From contig NC_064830.1 of assembly GCF_024166365.1 (NCBI RefSeq), positions 92,744,968 through 92,808,967 on the forward strand: DNA of 64,000 bases. The letters are read 5' to 3'. Both the position numbers and the translations under genes were made by a program. Under the pieces are notes generated by a model. It did no database searches. It was not told the origin of the DNA and saw only the letters and a list, made by a program, of their open reading frames with translations. Shown piece after piece: positions 23,001 to 32,989 of the stretch. Origin of the DNA: Elephas maximus indicus. Lineage: Eukaryota > Chordata > Mammalia > Proboscidea > Elephantidae. How positions within the stretch are numbered: position 1 is the first letter of the stretch; each line of letters opens with the position of its first letter.

Positions 23001-26000
23001 AATGCGCTTTTCAATGTGCATATAACTACATCAATACAGTGCACATTATAAAAATACATTTGTCTATTTCATCTGTGCCCTAAATTTTATATACGCAGGT
23101 TGGTAAAAACAATTTATCGGGGGGCTGAGGGGAGATTCTGATGAGAAAAGGAGGAAATTGCCTGGTAGTTTAACATATAAGTTATTTTTAAGTGTCTACC
23201 TTGTGCCAGGCACTGTTGAATAAGAACAAATTAGTTAGTGGTAAGTGCTAGGAGGAGCCCTGGTGGCACACTGGTTAAAGCGCTCGGCTGCTAACCAGCT
23301 GCTCAGTGGGAGAAAGATGTGGCAGTCTGCTTCCGTCAAGATTATAGCCTTGGAAACCCTATGGGGCACTTCTACTCTGTACTATAGGGTTGCTACGAGT
23401 TGGAATCAACTCGATGGCAGTGGGTTCAAGCGCTTGGATAGTTCAGTGGTAGAATTCTTGCCTTCCATCTGGGAGACCTGGGTCTGATTCCCAGCCAAAG
23501 CACCTCAGACATACCCACCACCCGTGTATGGGTGGAGGTCTGTGTGTTGCTGAATAGGTTGCAGCAGAGCTTCCAGACTAAGATGAACTAGGAAGAAACG
23601 CCTGCAATTTACTTCAGAAAACCATACAAAGAAAACCCTATGGACACAATGAGATTTGTTCTGTTGTACAAAAGGTCTCCAGGAGCTGGGCAACTTGACG
23701 GCAGCTAACAACAAGCGCTAGGATAAAAATAAAGCAGGGTAATGTGACAGAAACGTTGAATTGGGTGGTCCAGGGACTAAGATTTGAATGGCAATGAGCC
23801 AACTACGGTTTCCAAGCAGGGGGATGTTAAAGGGAACAGAACTGTTGTAAGTTTGAAGAGCAGTGAGGAAGGGAGACAAATGCATATGCAGAGGTATATT
23901 TTGTTGCTGAAGCTGAGTGACCAGTAGAAGAGTTCATTGTTCTCTCTCTTTGTATACGTTTGAGAATTTCCACAATTAAAAAAGATATCAATGCTTAATT
24001 TCCTTTTCATAATTTCATGCATACTACTGTTATTTAACTCACTTAATAGTTTATGTGTTGGAGATTTTTCCACGTCAGTACACACAGAGTTGCCTCATTT
24101 TCTTTAACTGCTGCAGTGTTCTACAGTAAAAATATACTTTAGCCACTCTTTTATTGATAAGCACTTCAGGTGTTTCCAACTTTTCAATACGGTATATGAA
24201 TCATTGGTAACATGGACAAGTAGTTTGCTACAGTGGATTCTGAGAAATGTAACTGATACATTTAAAGCTACGGATGTTTTAAATTTTTAATAATTTCACC
24301 TCCAAAAAAAAATACTAGAGTACTCATTTCCCTACATGCACACTGAGACCATATTGCATCAATGTTTTAAACTTTTTCCATTCAATATGATGGGCAAACA
24401 AATGTCATCTTTTTGATTGAATTTGCATTCCTCTGATTGTGAGGTTGGGCATCTTCTTATTCTTATTGGACAACTGTATTTCTTGTGTGAAAAACCTTTC
24501 CTCTATTTTCTGTTGAGTGGTTTCTCTTTTATTTATTGATTTTTAAACATTCGTTATGTATTCTACCTATCCATCCTTTCTTTGTAAAGTATCTTGGAAA
24601 TACTTTTTCCAGGCTTTAAAATCGCTGTCATTTCTTTTATGCCTTCTTCATTTTTGTGCGTTGCTTAAGACCTTCCCTATCTCAAGATTAAAAACCTATC
24701 TTGCCACATATCCATCTGTTGTCTTGTTAGCTGCTGTTGAGTTGACGCCGACTCACGGCAACCTCATGTACAACAGAATGAAACATTGCCAGGTCCTGTG
24801 TTATCCTCGCAGTTTCACATGTTGAACCCTATTGTGCCAATCCATCACACCGAAGGTCTCCCATTCCTTCAATGGCCCTCTATTTTACCAAATATGAAGT
24901 CCTCCTCTAGCCAGCAGCAGATTACCCAATAAGCAAGGTAAGCTCATGATTAGGGCACCAATAAAACACGGGCACCAGCTGTCCAAAGCAAAGCCCCATA
25001 GATGCCAAGCAGGCAGGACACAAGGAAAAACGAGTGCTGCAGTGGTAGGGAACTGGCAGGGCACTAAATGAAATTGATACCATTTTATAAATTTTGTATA
25101 CAATTTTGTTTTTCATTTCAGACGGATAAGTATAATCTCACATTCAGTTCTCTCATTAATCACATAAGAACGCGCCAGTGGCACTGTAATCGTGTGGCTC
25201 GTGATGTATCTGGTCCCATGCAAAGCGCACTAAAACGTTATCTTCATGTGGAGCATACCCTGTATCTGTATCATATTCTTTGCGATCACTCTTGCCCCGG
25301 TCAGGTATCAGCAGAAGTCCAACGAACTGTGAAGACGCAGCATCAAAGGATGGAAAGTGAGTACGCAAGTTTTTAAGTATTATTTCAAGAGGAAAATCAC
25401 TTGTGGAGGTCTGTGAAGGGCCCGCCAACAAACATCTCATGACAACGAATGGAATTGTTTCTGGTATAGGGTTGCTGCTATGAGTTGGAATCGAATCAAC
25501 AGCAATGGGCTTGGTTTTGGCCTTGTAAGTACTATTTCTTTGAACAATCTCAGGCCTGAAGGGCAAAATTACATGTTCCAAATCATTTTTTTTTACTTAC
25601 TAATTTTTGAATATAATTTTTATGCTAATAAAGTCCAAAATTGAATGTAAATTTTATTTTATAAATTTTATTTATTTATTTTCATTTATTCAAATTTATT
25701 TGCTATGGTAGAACCAAATTAAAAAAGTTATATAACTTTATATCCAGGTAAAATGAAATAGCAACAACTAAGTGGAGTGCAAAAACAAAAGCTCAGAGAA
25801 GATAAAAAGAAAAGGATTTCTGAATTCCTAAAGAAAATTCCAAAATTAATTTCCTTTTAAAACAACAAATCAGAAGAGAACTCTTCCATTGAACGCTTGA
25901 GTTTAATGGGTGCAAATTGTTGTACTAATACTGCTAGTACTGAAATTACGAACAGCAATATAACAGAATTTGTTCCAAATTTTGGATCCATTCTTGCTGT

Positions 26001-29000
26001 GGTAAAAAAAAAAAAAAAGTATAGAAACTATTTCAGAATCTGAAATTGTGGCATCTGCAGACCCCATAAATAACAGAAATACAGATCTTGTTTTGAGGAA
26101 TAATTTCTCTTCTAAATTATGTAAATTACTGGATCAAAAGAGGGCCAAGTGGTTGCCAATATCACAATGGATCATTTGTGTTGAAAATTTCTGGACGGTA
26201 AATAAACAAGGTTCTGCAGCCAGACTATATTTCTACGGTGCAAAGCTAATGGTGAAAATTATAAGAGGGAGCAGCTACTGTATTCTCTATCAGCTGGCTC
26301 TATATATTGTTTTGTTTGCTACCAGTGGATTTAGTGATTGGTGCAACTTGAATATGATTGACAAACATGAACACAGTTCAATTCACAGAGATTGTATGTT
26401 GTCATATTTAAACTGAAGACATGGTTTTGGCTTAACTCATGAACTGGGAACACAAATTAATGAAGAACGCCCAGTATTGGGAAATCATTCTGCAACATGT
26501 TGTTGCTGTCATTACAACAACTGGTAAATGTGGACTACCTTTTTTGAGGAAGAAATGAAGTGTTTGGGTGCCCACAAAATGGAACTTGAACTTGTTGCTC
26601 AGTTTGATCCATTTTTAGCAGGTCACATCTCAAAATATGGTAATACAGGAAAGGGCAACCCATCGTGTATCTCTAAAACAATGTGTGAAGAATTAATAAA
26701 CTCAGTAAGTGATAAAGTTCGATCAGCTCTTTTTAGTGAAACAAGTATGGCTCGATATGTCAGTTTGCCTGTAGATTCCACTCCTCATCTTTCTCATACA
26801 GATCAGCTAACTACTGTTTTAAGATACATATCTCCAACATATGAAAAACCTATCAAATGATTTATCACATTTACTAGCTTAAAAAGTCATGTCAGTGAAG
26901 AAATTGCACTATTTATGTGAAGCTTCCAAAATTGATTTTTCTAAGTTCAGAGGCCAGTCCTATGACAATGCTGCCTATATGTCACGGTATTATAAAGGCC
27001 TGCAACAGAAAATTTTAGAACATAATGAATATGCCATTTTCATACCATGTGCTGTATATTCACTTAACCTTGTAGGATGTGGCACAGTAGATTGTTGTCT
27101 GGAAGCAGATGATTTTTTTCCACTGTTCAGTTACTCTATACATTTTTTGCCACGTGTACTTACTGATGGGAAGTTCTTAAAATGTATTTAGATGTTTGAT
27201 GTCACAGATTGAACTGTGTCCCCCCAAGATATCTGTCAACTTGGCTAGGTCATGATTCCCAGTACTGTATGATTGTCTACCATTTTGTCATCTGATGTGA
27301 TTTCCCTATGTGTTGTAAATCCTATCACTATGACATAATGAGATGGATTAGTGGCAGTTATACTGATGAGATCTACAAGATTAGATAGTGTCTTAAGCCA
27401 GTCTCTTTTGCAATATAAAAGAGAGAAGTGAGTGGAGAGACATAGGGACCCCATACCACCAAGAATGAAGAGCAGGAGCATGCATCCTTTGGACCTGGGG
27501 TACCTGCGCTGAGAAGCTCCTCAACCAAGACTGATGAGAAGGACCTTCCTCCCAGAGCTGACAGAGAAAACCTTCCCCTGGAGCTGATGCCCTGAATTTG
27601 GACTTGTAGCCTACTAGACTACAAGAGAATAAACTTCTGTTTGTTGAAGCCATCCACTTGTGGTATTTGTTAGAGCAGTACTAGATGACTAAGACAATTG
27701 AATTAAAATGTCTTTCTAATACACTTTGGGATGTCCATGCTATGGCAACCAGTGCAATCCTGGAATTGTACACTCAGATTCTAGATGTCTACAAAAATAT
27801 TGCTAAAGACCAGACACAAAAAGGAGATACCAAAAGAGAAGCTGAAAACATCACCAACAAAATGGAAACACTACCATTAACCCATTGCCGTCGAGTCTCA
27901 TAGCGACCCCATAGGACAGAACAGAACTGCTGCACAGAATTTCCAAGAAGCGCCTGGCAGATGTGAACTGCCGACCTTTTTTTTGGTTAGCAACCGTAGC
28001 ACTTAACTACCACACCACCAGGGTTTCCATGCAAACACTAGAGTATTTATGTTGATTATGTGGAATAATATATTGCAGCATTTACATCAGATGAGCCAAG
28101 GTCTCCAAGATTCAGAAGTAAATTTTAAAGACATGTGCAGATCTCTACCAGTCATTAAAAGGGTATTTACATACTGTCATGGACTGAAATATGTCCCCCC
28201 AAAAATGTATGTATCAATTTGGCTGGGCCATGATTCCCTGTATTGTGTAGTTTTCCTCCATTTTGTGAGTGTAATTTTATGTTAAAGAGGATTAGGGTGG
28301 GACTGTAACACCACCCTTACTCAGGTCACCTCCCTGATCTGATGTAAAGAGAGTTTCCCTGGAGTGTGGCTTGCACCACCTTTTATTTCTCAAGAGATAA
28401 ATGGAAAGGGGAGCAAGCAGAGAGTTGGGGACCTCATACCACCAAGAAAGCAGTGCCAGGAGCAGAGTGCATCCTTTGGACCGGAGGTTCCTGCACTGAG
28501 ATGCTCCCAGACCAATGGAAGACCAGTGCATCACAAGGACCTTCCTCCAGAGCAAACAGAGAAAGCCTTCCCCTGAAGCTGATGCTCTGAATTTGGACTT
28601 GTAACTGACTAGACTGTGACAGAATAAATTTCTCTTTGTTAAAGCCATCCACTTGTGGTATTTCTGTTACAGCGGCACTAGATGACTAAGACTCATACTT
28701 TAAGAGAAGATTTAAAAAACACAACAAAACAAATCCTGCCAAATAGAGATTATCAAGCAGTTCACCATCACAGAAGCATTAGAAAGAAACAAGTAAATGA
28801 GGGAAGCGCTCCAGAGTATCACTGAGTGCCAAAAAGCAATTTCACATAACCACCATCATCGACACGCTTGAATTTTGCATGAAAAGGAGGGCAAAAGTGT
28901 ATCAAATTCTTTCAAATAGATATTCCTTCTTCAACAATGTGGATATACCTGGGGCAGAATGCGAGAAGGATCCAAGAAATTAGTGTAGGCTTATCCGGAT

Positions 29001-31673
29001 GACTTATATACAAACTTCAACAGACAAGTAACAATTTCATGCTTACGTGAAAACTGAGTTTACAGATTGCGGAAAGACAAAATTTACTCATGTAGGCATG
29101 TATGATTCCATAATAGAAGATAAAATACAATGTGTATTTCCCAACGTCAAAATTGCTTTACACATATTGCTAACTTTAATGATCACAAACTGCGTAAGAG
29201 AAAGTGCATTTTCATCCCTAAAGAAATTAAAAAACCCTCAGCATATAATGATTCAAGAAAGACTCAGTTCATTATCCTTATTAAATATGGAAATAGATAC
29301 TGTTCAGTGGCTTAATTGTGATGAAATCACTGAAGATTTCTAAGAGCAAAGAATAGAAAGAAATGTTTTTAATTATAGCATGTTAGAGATGAAAGATCTA
29401 TCTAAAAATAGAGTAATTTGTTGCAATATTTGTTTTCTGATCATTAAATTTTCTTTTATGACATCTTTTCATTTGTTCGATTATAATTATAGCATTTATT
29501 ATAAAACAAGCATCAAAATTGAAGTATGAGCCATTTAAAGCAAAATCGGTGTTGTGAGAGATCAACAGAATTTTATCGATTCAAACGACTAAGTTCACTG
29601 ACTCATTTTCTTTGTTAGAGTATATGGAATATTCTTTTTGTAGAAAATGTGGTATATGGTAAAATCTTAATACCCGCATCCACTTAAAGTTTTATAACCC
29701 AGTTCATCTCATCCCGCTAAACCACATACACTACTTTGTGTTCAATTGCTAATATTATCCAAAAAACCAAAACTTGCTGTTGAGTCGATTTTGACTCATA
29801 GCAACCCTATAGGACACAGTAGAACTGCCCCATAGGGTTTCCAAGGAGCGGCTGGTGTATTTAAACTGTCGACCTTTTGGTTAGCAGCCAAGCTCTTAAC
29901 CCTGTGCCACCAGGGCCTCGCTAATACTGTTGTTATTATTGTTAGGTGCCATCAAGTTGGTTCTGACTCATAATGACCTATGTACAACAGAACGAAACAC
30001 TGCCCAGTCCTATGCCATCCTCACAATCGAGCCCATTGCCGTAGCCCTTGTCTGTCATTTTGTCACACTTGTGTGTTGCTGTGATACTGGAAGCTTTGCC
30101 ACCAGTATTTCAAATATCAGCACGGTCACCCTTGGTGGACAGGCTTCAGCAGAGCTTCCAGACTAAGACTGAGTAGGAAGAGGACTTGGCCATCTACTTC
30201 TGAAAAAATTGGCCAGTGAAAAATCTTACGAACACTGCTGTGAACAGTCATATTTAAAAAGAGGTTACGTTATTGATAGCTAAGACACATACATGCACGT
30301 ATATACATGTGTATATATAACTCATATATCCTGTTGGAGTACATAAGCAGAGGTGGGCTCACCACAGATTATCAGTGTTTACTGCCCTCACATGCCCTAA
30401 TCTGGTCCTGCCTGTAGTGATTGATCCCTCCTGGTGATGTGTCCAAAGCAAGTGAGTCGGACAATATTCTGTTGTGATCCATAAGGTTTTCACTGGCTAA
30501 TTTCAAGCAGCAGATCACCAGGCCTTTCTTCTCTGCCTGTCTTAGCTTGGAAGCTCCACTGAAAACTGTCCACCGTGGGTGATGCAGCTGCTATTTGAAA
30601 CACCGGTGGCATAGCTTCCAGTAGCGATAGACGAGCCACCACGGCATGACAAACTGATAGACAGGGGGTGGTATCTCCATCTACTACTGTGGTTATCAAC
30701 GTGTGGAAACTAGACTAAGGGCATCAGGATTGCCTGGGCACTAGTTAAAAAATTTTCGACTTCCTCCCCAGACCCACTGAAAGAAAATTCTAGGGGGAGG
30801 TGGGGGAGGTGGGGCGGCGGGGATGAGAGAAAGGGTGGGCAGCAACCTGTTTCATCAATCCCTCCAGGTGCTTCTGAAGTTTGAGAGTTTGACTACTTCT
30901 ACAGGTTTTTTTTTTTTTAAACGTTTAGCATTTTAGTACATCTGAATTTTATTTTGTGTATGCTGTGAAGTACACGTGTAAATTTAATCCCCATTATCAC
31001 CACCACAAAGGAGCCCTGGTGGCGCTTGGCCTTTAACCGAAAGGTCAGCGGTTCGAACTCCACCAGCTGCTCTGCAGGAGAAAAGATACGGTAGTCTGCT
31101 CCAGTAAAGATTCCAGCCCTGGAAACCCTATGGGGCAGTTCTACGCAGTCCTACAGGTCACTATGAGTCAGAATCAACTCCACGGCAACAGGTTGATTTT
31201 GGTTTATCACCATTACACACACATTAGTAGTTTCAAGACCATGTAATAGTTCAGTCTTCCCTCCTGGTTCTCTTGTTCCACGGACATATTCCTGAGGGAC
31301 AAGCTGGGGTGCAAAGGGGAGAGTCATGAGATCTAGGTTCTGGTTCTAATGATGCCACTAACTGGCTTCGGGCTTGCGGGCCTCAGTAAAACGGGGTTAG
31401 CCTCCACCGTCTCCTTCGGGGCCCTGGCTGGAATCAAGGTCTGGGAGCGCCAAGTTCAGCGTAAGGTGGGCGCAGCCCACATGCGGGTGGGCGCAGTGGG
31501 ATTGGGTTCCCCGCTCCGTGGGGGACCCCGGGAGCAAAGCACAGACCCGGGGCGCCACCTACGCTCCACCAGGCCCCGCGGCCCCGTTCCCCAGCCTGGG
31601 GCGCCGCTCCCGCCACCGCGTCCCCGGGCCTCACCTCGCAGGGCCCCACGAACAGGATCTTGGCTTTCAGCAT
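19866..31673 (-). CDS. IFT22: IFT22 (RABL5), intraflagellar transport small GTPase-like protein, five coding exons
   Basis: Coding exons on the minus strand: 31673-31635, 21714-21638, 21512-21423, 21154-20952 and 20014-19866. Every intron is GT-AG, phases match, and the joined length is 558 nt: 185 codons plus TAA, the usual length of IFT22. The start MLKAKILFVGPCE joined to SGKT forms the G1/P-loop across the exon 1-2 junction. WDCGGD (exon 3) is the G3-like motif, AHHKPGSG (exon 4) stands where other Ras-family proteins have NKxD, and the C-terminus SRDREEMSIIT has no prenylation cysteine. Family knowledge: IFT22 is an atypical Rab-like subunit of the IFT-B complex and works in transport along the ciliary axoneme. 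No stop or frameshift is seen. Intron 1 (about 9.9 kb) contains a hAT relic and several SINEs and LTRs. The promoter is a CpG island with an X-box. UTR limits and a poly(A) signal could not be fixed. Confidence 0.97.
20487..20700 (-). mobile_element. Older SINE copy in IFT22 intron 4
   Basis: gtccagtcaaatctgactcatggcgacc...accacccagggtctccc. Reversed and diverged; the same type is seen at 60280-60450. Confidence 0.7.
20711..20873 (-). mobile_element. Afrotherian SINE in IFT22 intron 4
   Basis: cattgccatcgagtcgattcc...ccactacacagccagggtttcc. Reversed and full length, next to the older copy. Confidence 0.9.
20952..21154 (-). CDS. IFT22: IFT22 coding exon 4
   Basis: The exon starts after TTGAAG with G TTC GAG and encodes FESCWPALMKDSHGVVIIFN, then the conserved WYSCFVQQQLLQDTQCLLIA and HHKPGSG, ending TTG C at donor GTAAGG. 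At 203 nt it is the largest coding exon and carries most of the GTPase core. Confidence 0.96.
21423..21512 (-). CDS. IFT22: IFT22 coding exon 3
   Basis: The exon starts after TTTTTAG with G ATC CTG and encodes ILEFENPHVTSNNKGTGCEF, then ELWDCGGDP, ending in AA|G at donor GTATGT. The WDCGGD segment is the switch II/G3-equivalent of this atypical GTPase. It is 90 nt long and in phase with both neighbours. Confidence 0.96.
21638..21714 (-). CDS. IFT22: IFT22 coding exon 2
   Basis: The acceptor TTTTTACAG precedes AGT GGA AAA ACA, which supplies the SGKT that completes the P-loop. The exon continues VLANFLTESSDITEYYPTQG and ends inside an arginine codon (AG|G) at the donor GTGAGC. Its 77 nt keep frame with exons 1 and 3. 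Confidence 0.96.
21905..22015 (+). mobile_element. MIR fragment
   Basis: ttggctctgtcactgggtgac...gatttccctggctgggtctcag is a diverged MIR in IFT22 intron 1. Confidence 0.5.
22016..23242. other. IFT22 intron 1, no feature seen
   Basis: Mostly AT-rich unique sequence. A degraded MIR-like piece (ttgaggcccagaaaagggag) lies near 22105. Confidence 0.45.
23254..23427 (+). mobile_element. Afrotherian SINE in IFT22 intron 1
   Basis: GGAGCCCTGGTGGCACACTG ... tcaactcgatggcagtgggtt. It abuts a second SINE with a different head. Together they are flanked by AAGYGCTAGGA (23243-23253 and 23713-23723). Confidence 0.9.
23428..23712 (+). mobile_element. SINE with tRNA-Gly-like head and RTE-like tail
   Basis: gcttggatagttcagtggtagaattcttgcc, then GGGTCTGATTCCCAGCC, resembles tRNA-Gly with A and B boxes. 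It ends in tctgttgtac...gcaacttgacggcagctaacaaca, the RTE-like tail. It is not a functional tRNA: the acceptor stem is not paired and the body continues for 200 bp. Confidence 0.75.
24718..24895 (-). mobile_element. RTE 3' tail fragment
   Basis: GCTGTTGAGTTGACGCCGAC, then a stretch ending in acaacagaatgaaacattgcc, is the reversed RTE 3' end. It lies directly upstream of the hAT 5' terminus. Confidence 0.75.
25410..25522 (+). mobile_element. SINE 3' fragment in the hAT relic
   Basis: gggttgctgctatgagttggaatcgaatcaacagcaatgggcttgg. Only the 3' tail is clear. Confidence 0.65.
27200..27696 (+). mobile_element. MaLR-like solo LTR inserted in the hAT relic
   Basis: The element starts TGTCACAGATTGAACTGTG and ends GATGACTAAGACA. 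It is flanked by TTTGA / ATTGA, a 5-bp target duplication with one mismatch. The same family recurs at 28175, 45621 (minus), 50155, 52281 and 63934. Confidence 0.8.
27874..28028 (-). mobile_element. Afrotherian tRNA-derived SINE in the hAT relic
   Basis: The full SINE is in reverse orientation (ccattgccgtcgagtc ... accagggtttcc). It is flanked by ATGgAAACACTA (27862-27873) and ATGcAAACACTA (28029-28040), an 11/12 target-site duplication. Confidence 0.88.
28175..28693 (+). mobile_element. Second MaLR-like solo LTR in the hAT relic
   Basis: Starts TGTCATGGACTGAAATATGT and ends GATGACTAAGACT. Perfect 5-bp duplication CATAC on both sides. It splits the C-terminal half of the hAT transposase. Confidence 0.85.
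29763..29921 (-). mobile_element. Afrotherian tRNA-derived SINE
   Basis: cttgctgttgagtcgattttgactc...aaccctgtgccaccagggcc. Reversed, full length, IFT22 intron 1. Confidence 0.88.
29930..30240. mobile_element. RTE-derived fragments
   Basis: A reversed RTE 3' tail (29930-30060) is joined to a forward segment (about 30070-30240: GCAGAGCTTCCAGACTAAGA...). The same segment is in the SINE at 23430-23712, and in reverse at 30480-30680. Confidence 0.65.
30410..30690 (-). mobile_element. RTE-derived fragment, reversed
   Basis: gtgtccaaagcaagtgagtc...ggcatagcttccagtagc is the reverse of the segment found forward at 30070-30240 and resembles 62883-63400. No coding capacity. Confidence 0.6.
31011..31205 (+). 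mobile_element. Afrotherian tRNA-derived SINE
   Basis: GGAGCCCTGGTGGCGCTTGG ... ggcaacaggttgattttgg, with the 30-bp insert (agtctgctccagtaaagattcc) typical of the longer subtype. It lies just downstream of the IFT22 CpG island. Confidence 0.9.
31635..31673 (-). CDS. IFT22: IFT22 coding exon 1
   Basis: ATG at 31673-31671 opens a 13-codon exon, MLKAKILFVGPCE, ending at a GTGAGG donor (31634-31629), phase 0. It encodes beta strand 1 and the first half of the P-loop. The start fits the known IFT22 N-terminus and lies inside the CpG island about 100 bp downstream of the X-box. Confidence 0.96.
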
Positions 31674-31755
31674 CGCAGTCGGCAGCGGGAAAGCCGGCCC
31701 GAGCCCACCGGAGGGCAGTCAGAGCCGGCATAAAGGGCAGGAAGCCACCCCGCTG

Positions 31756-31760
31756 ATTGG
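31756..31760 (-). promoter_or_regulatory. Inverted CCAAT box (NF-Y type)
   Basis: CTGATTGGCTG on the plus strand reads CCAAT on the gene strand, 9 bp from the X-box and about 85 bp upstream of the IFT22 start codon. This is a typical NF-Y position beside an RFX site. Confidence 0.55.
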
Positions 31761-31768
31761 CTGCCTTC

Positions 31769-31782
31769 GTTTCCATGGAGAC
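31769..31782 (-). promoter_or_regulatory. RFX X-box in the IFT22 promoter
   Basis: GTTTCCATGGAGAC is a near-palindrome matching the RFX X-box (GTnRCC n0-3 rGyAAC class), 96-109 bp upstream of the IFT22 ATG. RFX2/RFX3-type factors are known to drive cilia genes through such sites near the start, and IFT22 is a ciliary gene, so function is likely. Occupancy is inferred, not shown. Confidence 0.75.
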
Positions 31783-32061
31783 GGGGAGCGGAACGCAGGG
31801 GCCGACGGGATTCGGTCGGCTTCCGGCGCGCTGTGCCCGGGGTCTCCGGGGTGAGGGGAGAGGCGGTGCGCGTTTCGGGCTGAAGGCTGGCGGGCAAGGG
31901 AAGGAGAGAAGGTGGGAAAAGGTAGGAGAGGAACAAAACTCGGAATGAAGACTCGATTCTGGGCGTGAAGGACAGTGGAGCTCGGGAGACCCGCCTGCCT
32001 TTATAGAGATGCGGAAACGGAGACTCCGGGAGGGGGCGTAACTCTCAGTCCCTAAATTTAA

Positions 32062-32412
32062 TTGGGAGCCCTAGTGGCGCAGTGGTTAAAGCCCTCCGCT
32101 GCTAACCGAAAAGGTGAGTGGTTGGAACCCACCAGCCGATCTGTAGGAGAAAGATGTGGCAGTCTGCTTGAGTAGAGATTTACAGCCTTGGAAACCCTGT
32201 GGGGCAGTTCTACTCTGTCCTAGGGAGTCGTTCCCAGTCGGAACCTCGTTTAGTGGCGCAGTGGTTAAGCCCTCAGCAGCTAACGGAAAGGTCAGCGGTT
32301 GGAACCGACGGGTGCAGTCTGCTGCGTACAGCCTTGGGAACGCAATGGGGCGGTCTTATTGTGTCCTGCAGGGTCGGTATGAGTCGGAATCTATTGGACC
32401 GCAAAGGATCAG
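32062..32412 (+). mobile_element. Two tandem afrotherian SINEs
   Basis: The first is about 32062-32246 (ggagccctagtggcgcagtgg) and the second about 32247-32412 (agtggcgcagtggttaagcc...cggaatctattggaccgc). Head to tail, forward, about 100 bp upstream of the IFT22 CpG island edge. Confidence 0.88.
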
Positions 32413-32718
32413 TGGATAATCTCATTTATTTTTCCCTAATAACCCCCGAGAACACAGAGAGGCCTTAGGGCTGGTAAGCTGGCACTGGAACCAGGTCTTC
32501 TGACTCCTTTGTCACTCTGGCGTGGTACTGTCCACGTTGGTAACGGATGTATCACAGCCCTGGCTCAGTCTAGAAAAGGCCAGGAAAGAAAGTGTCCATG
32601 CTCTCTATAAAAGGGTTCACCACTCGCCATCATTTGAATGATCTGGGAGAAACTCTGGCATTGCTCAGAGTTGATGCAGGTGTCTGGAAGCATTGCTGCT
32701 AAATTCATTGGCTGCAGA

Positions 32719-32933
32719 GTCATTAAACCAAACCAAACCTGTTGCTGTTCAGTCAATTTCAACTCAGCGAACTTTTAGGACAAAGTAGAACTGCTGATAG
32801 CGTTTCCAAGGCTGGAATCTTTACGGGAACAGACTGCCACATTTTTCTCTCTTGGAGAGGCTGGTGGGCTTCAACTGCTGGCCGTTTGGTTAGCTGCCAA
32901 ACACTTAACCGCTGCACCTCCAGGGCTCCTTGC
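32719..32933 (-). mobile_element. Afrotherian SINE, long subtype
   Basis: cctgttgctgttcagtcaatttc...cgctgcacctccagggctcct. Reversed. Confidence 0.85.
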
Positions 32934-32989
32934 TAGACAAAAAAGGTCATTAGAGAGTTTTCAGCAAAGGATTGACATGATCTGACTTA

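Larger units (their letters stand above)
24912..29343 (+). mobile_element. Decayed hAT transposon with ZMYM-type transposase, interrupted by two LTRs and a SINE
   Basis: The 5' terminus (24912-24943) matches the ends of a short hAT element at 51649-51892. The coding remnant starts near 25751 with LSGVQKQKLREDKKK and IPKLISF, then a TTF-type zinc-finger region (26040-26416). A DUF4371-like segment follows (26430-26860: LELVAQFDPFLAGHISKYGN, VDSTPHLSHTDQL) and continues with FRGQSYDNAAYMS and FIPCAVYSLNLVG (26889-27191). After the first LTR come LSNTLWDVHA and AKDQTQKGD (27697-27860). The C-terminal hAT dimerisation region is at 29047-29343 (CVRESAFSSLKKLKN, IQERLSSLSLLNMEID) and ends in a stop. 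Several in-frame stops and shifts make it dead. A matching 3' terminus was not found. It lies antisense in IFT22 intron 1. The relation to ZMYM1-like proteins is family knowledge; exact family unknown. Confidence 0.85.
31340..31960 (-). promoter_or_regulatory. IFT22: CpG island promoter of IFT22
   Basis: A sharply GC- and CpG-rich block spans IFT22 exon 1 in an AT-rich, repeat-laden surround. It holds an inverted CCAAT box (ATTGG, 31756-31760) and an X-box (31769-31782), both within about 110 bp upstream of the ATG. No TATA box is evident. A dispersed-start housekeeping or ciliary promoter is the likely reading. Long open frames on both strands here are a by-product of GC richness. Confidence 0.88.

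Noticed and set aside
23428..23500. tRNA-Gly gene
   Set aside because: The tRNA-like part is the head of a SINE: the acceptor stem is not paired and the sequence continues into a SINE body and RTE-like tail.
25068..25376. 102-codon frame with a splice-like acceptor (TTTTTCATTTCAG) upstream of the hAT coding remnant
   Set aside because: No recognisable domain. It lies between the hAT terminus and the coding remnant and may be transposon leader. Not supported as an exon of a host gene.
31349..31776. Open frames of 60-135 codons in the IFT22 CpG island
   Set aside because: They are by-products of GC richness and overlap the true exon 1 in other frames.
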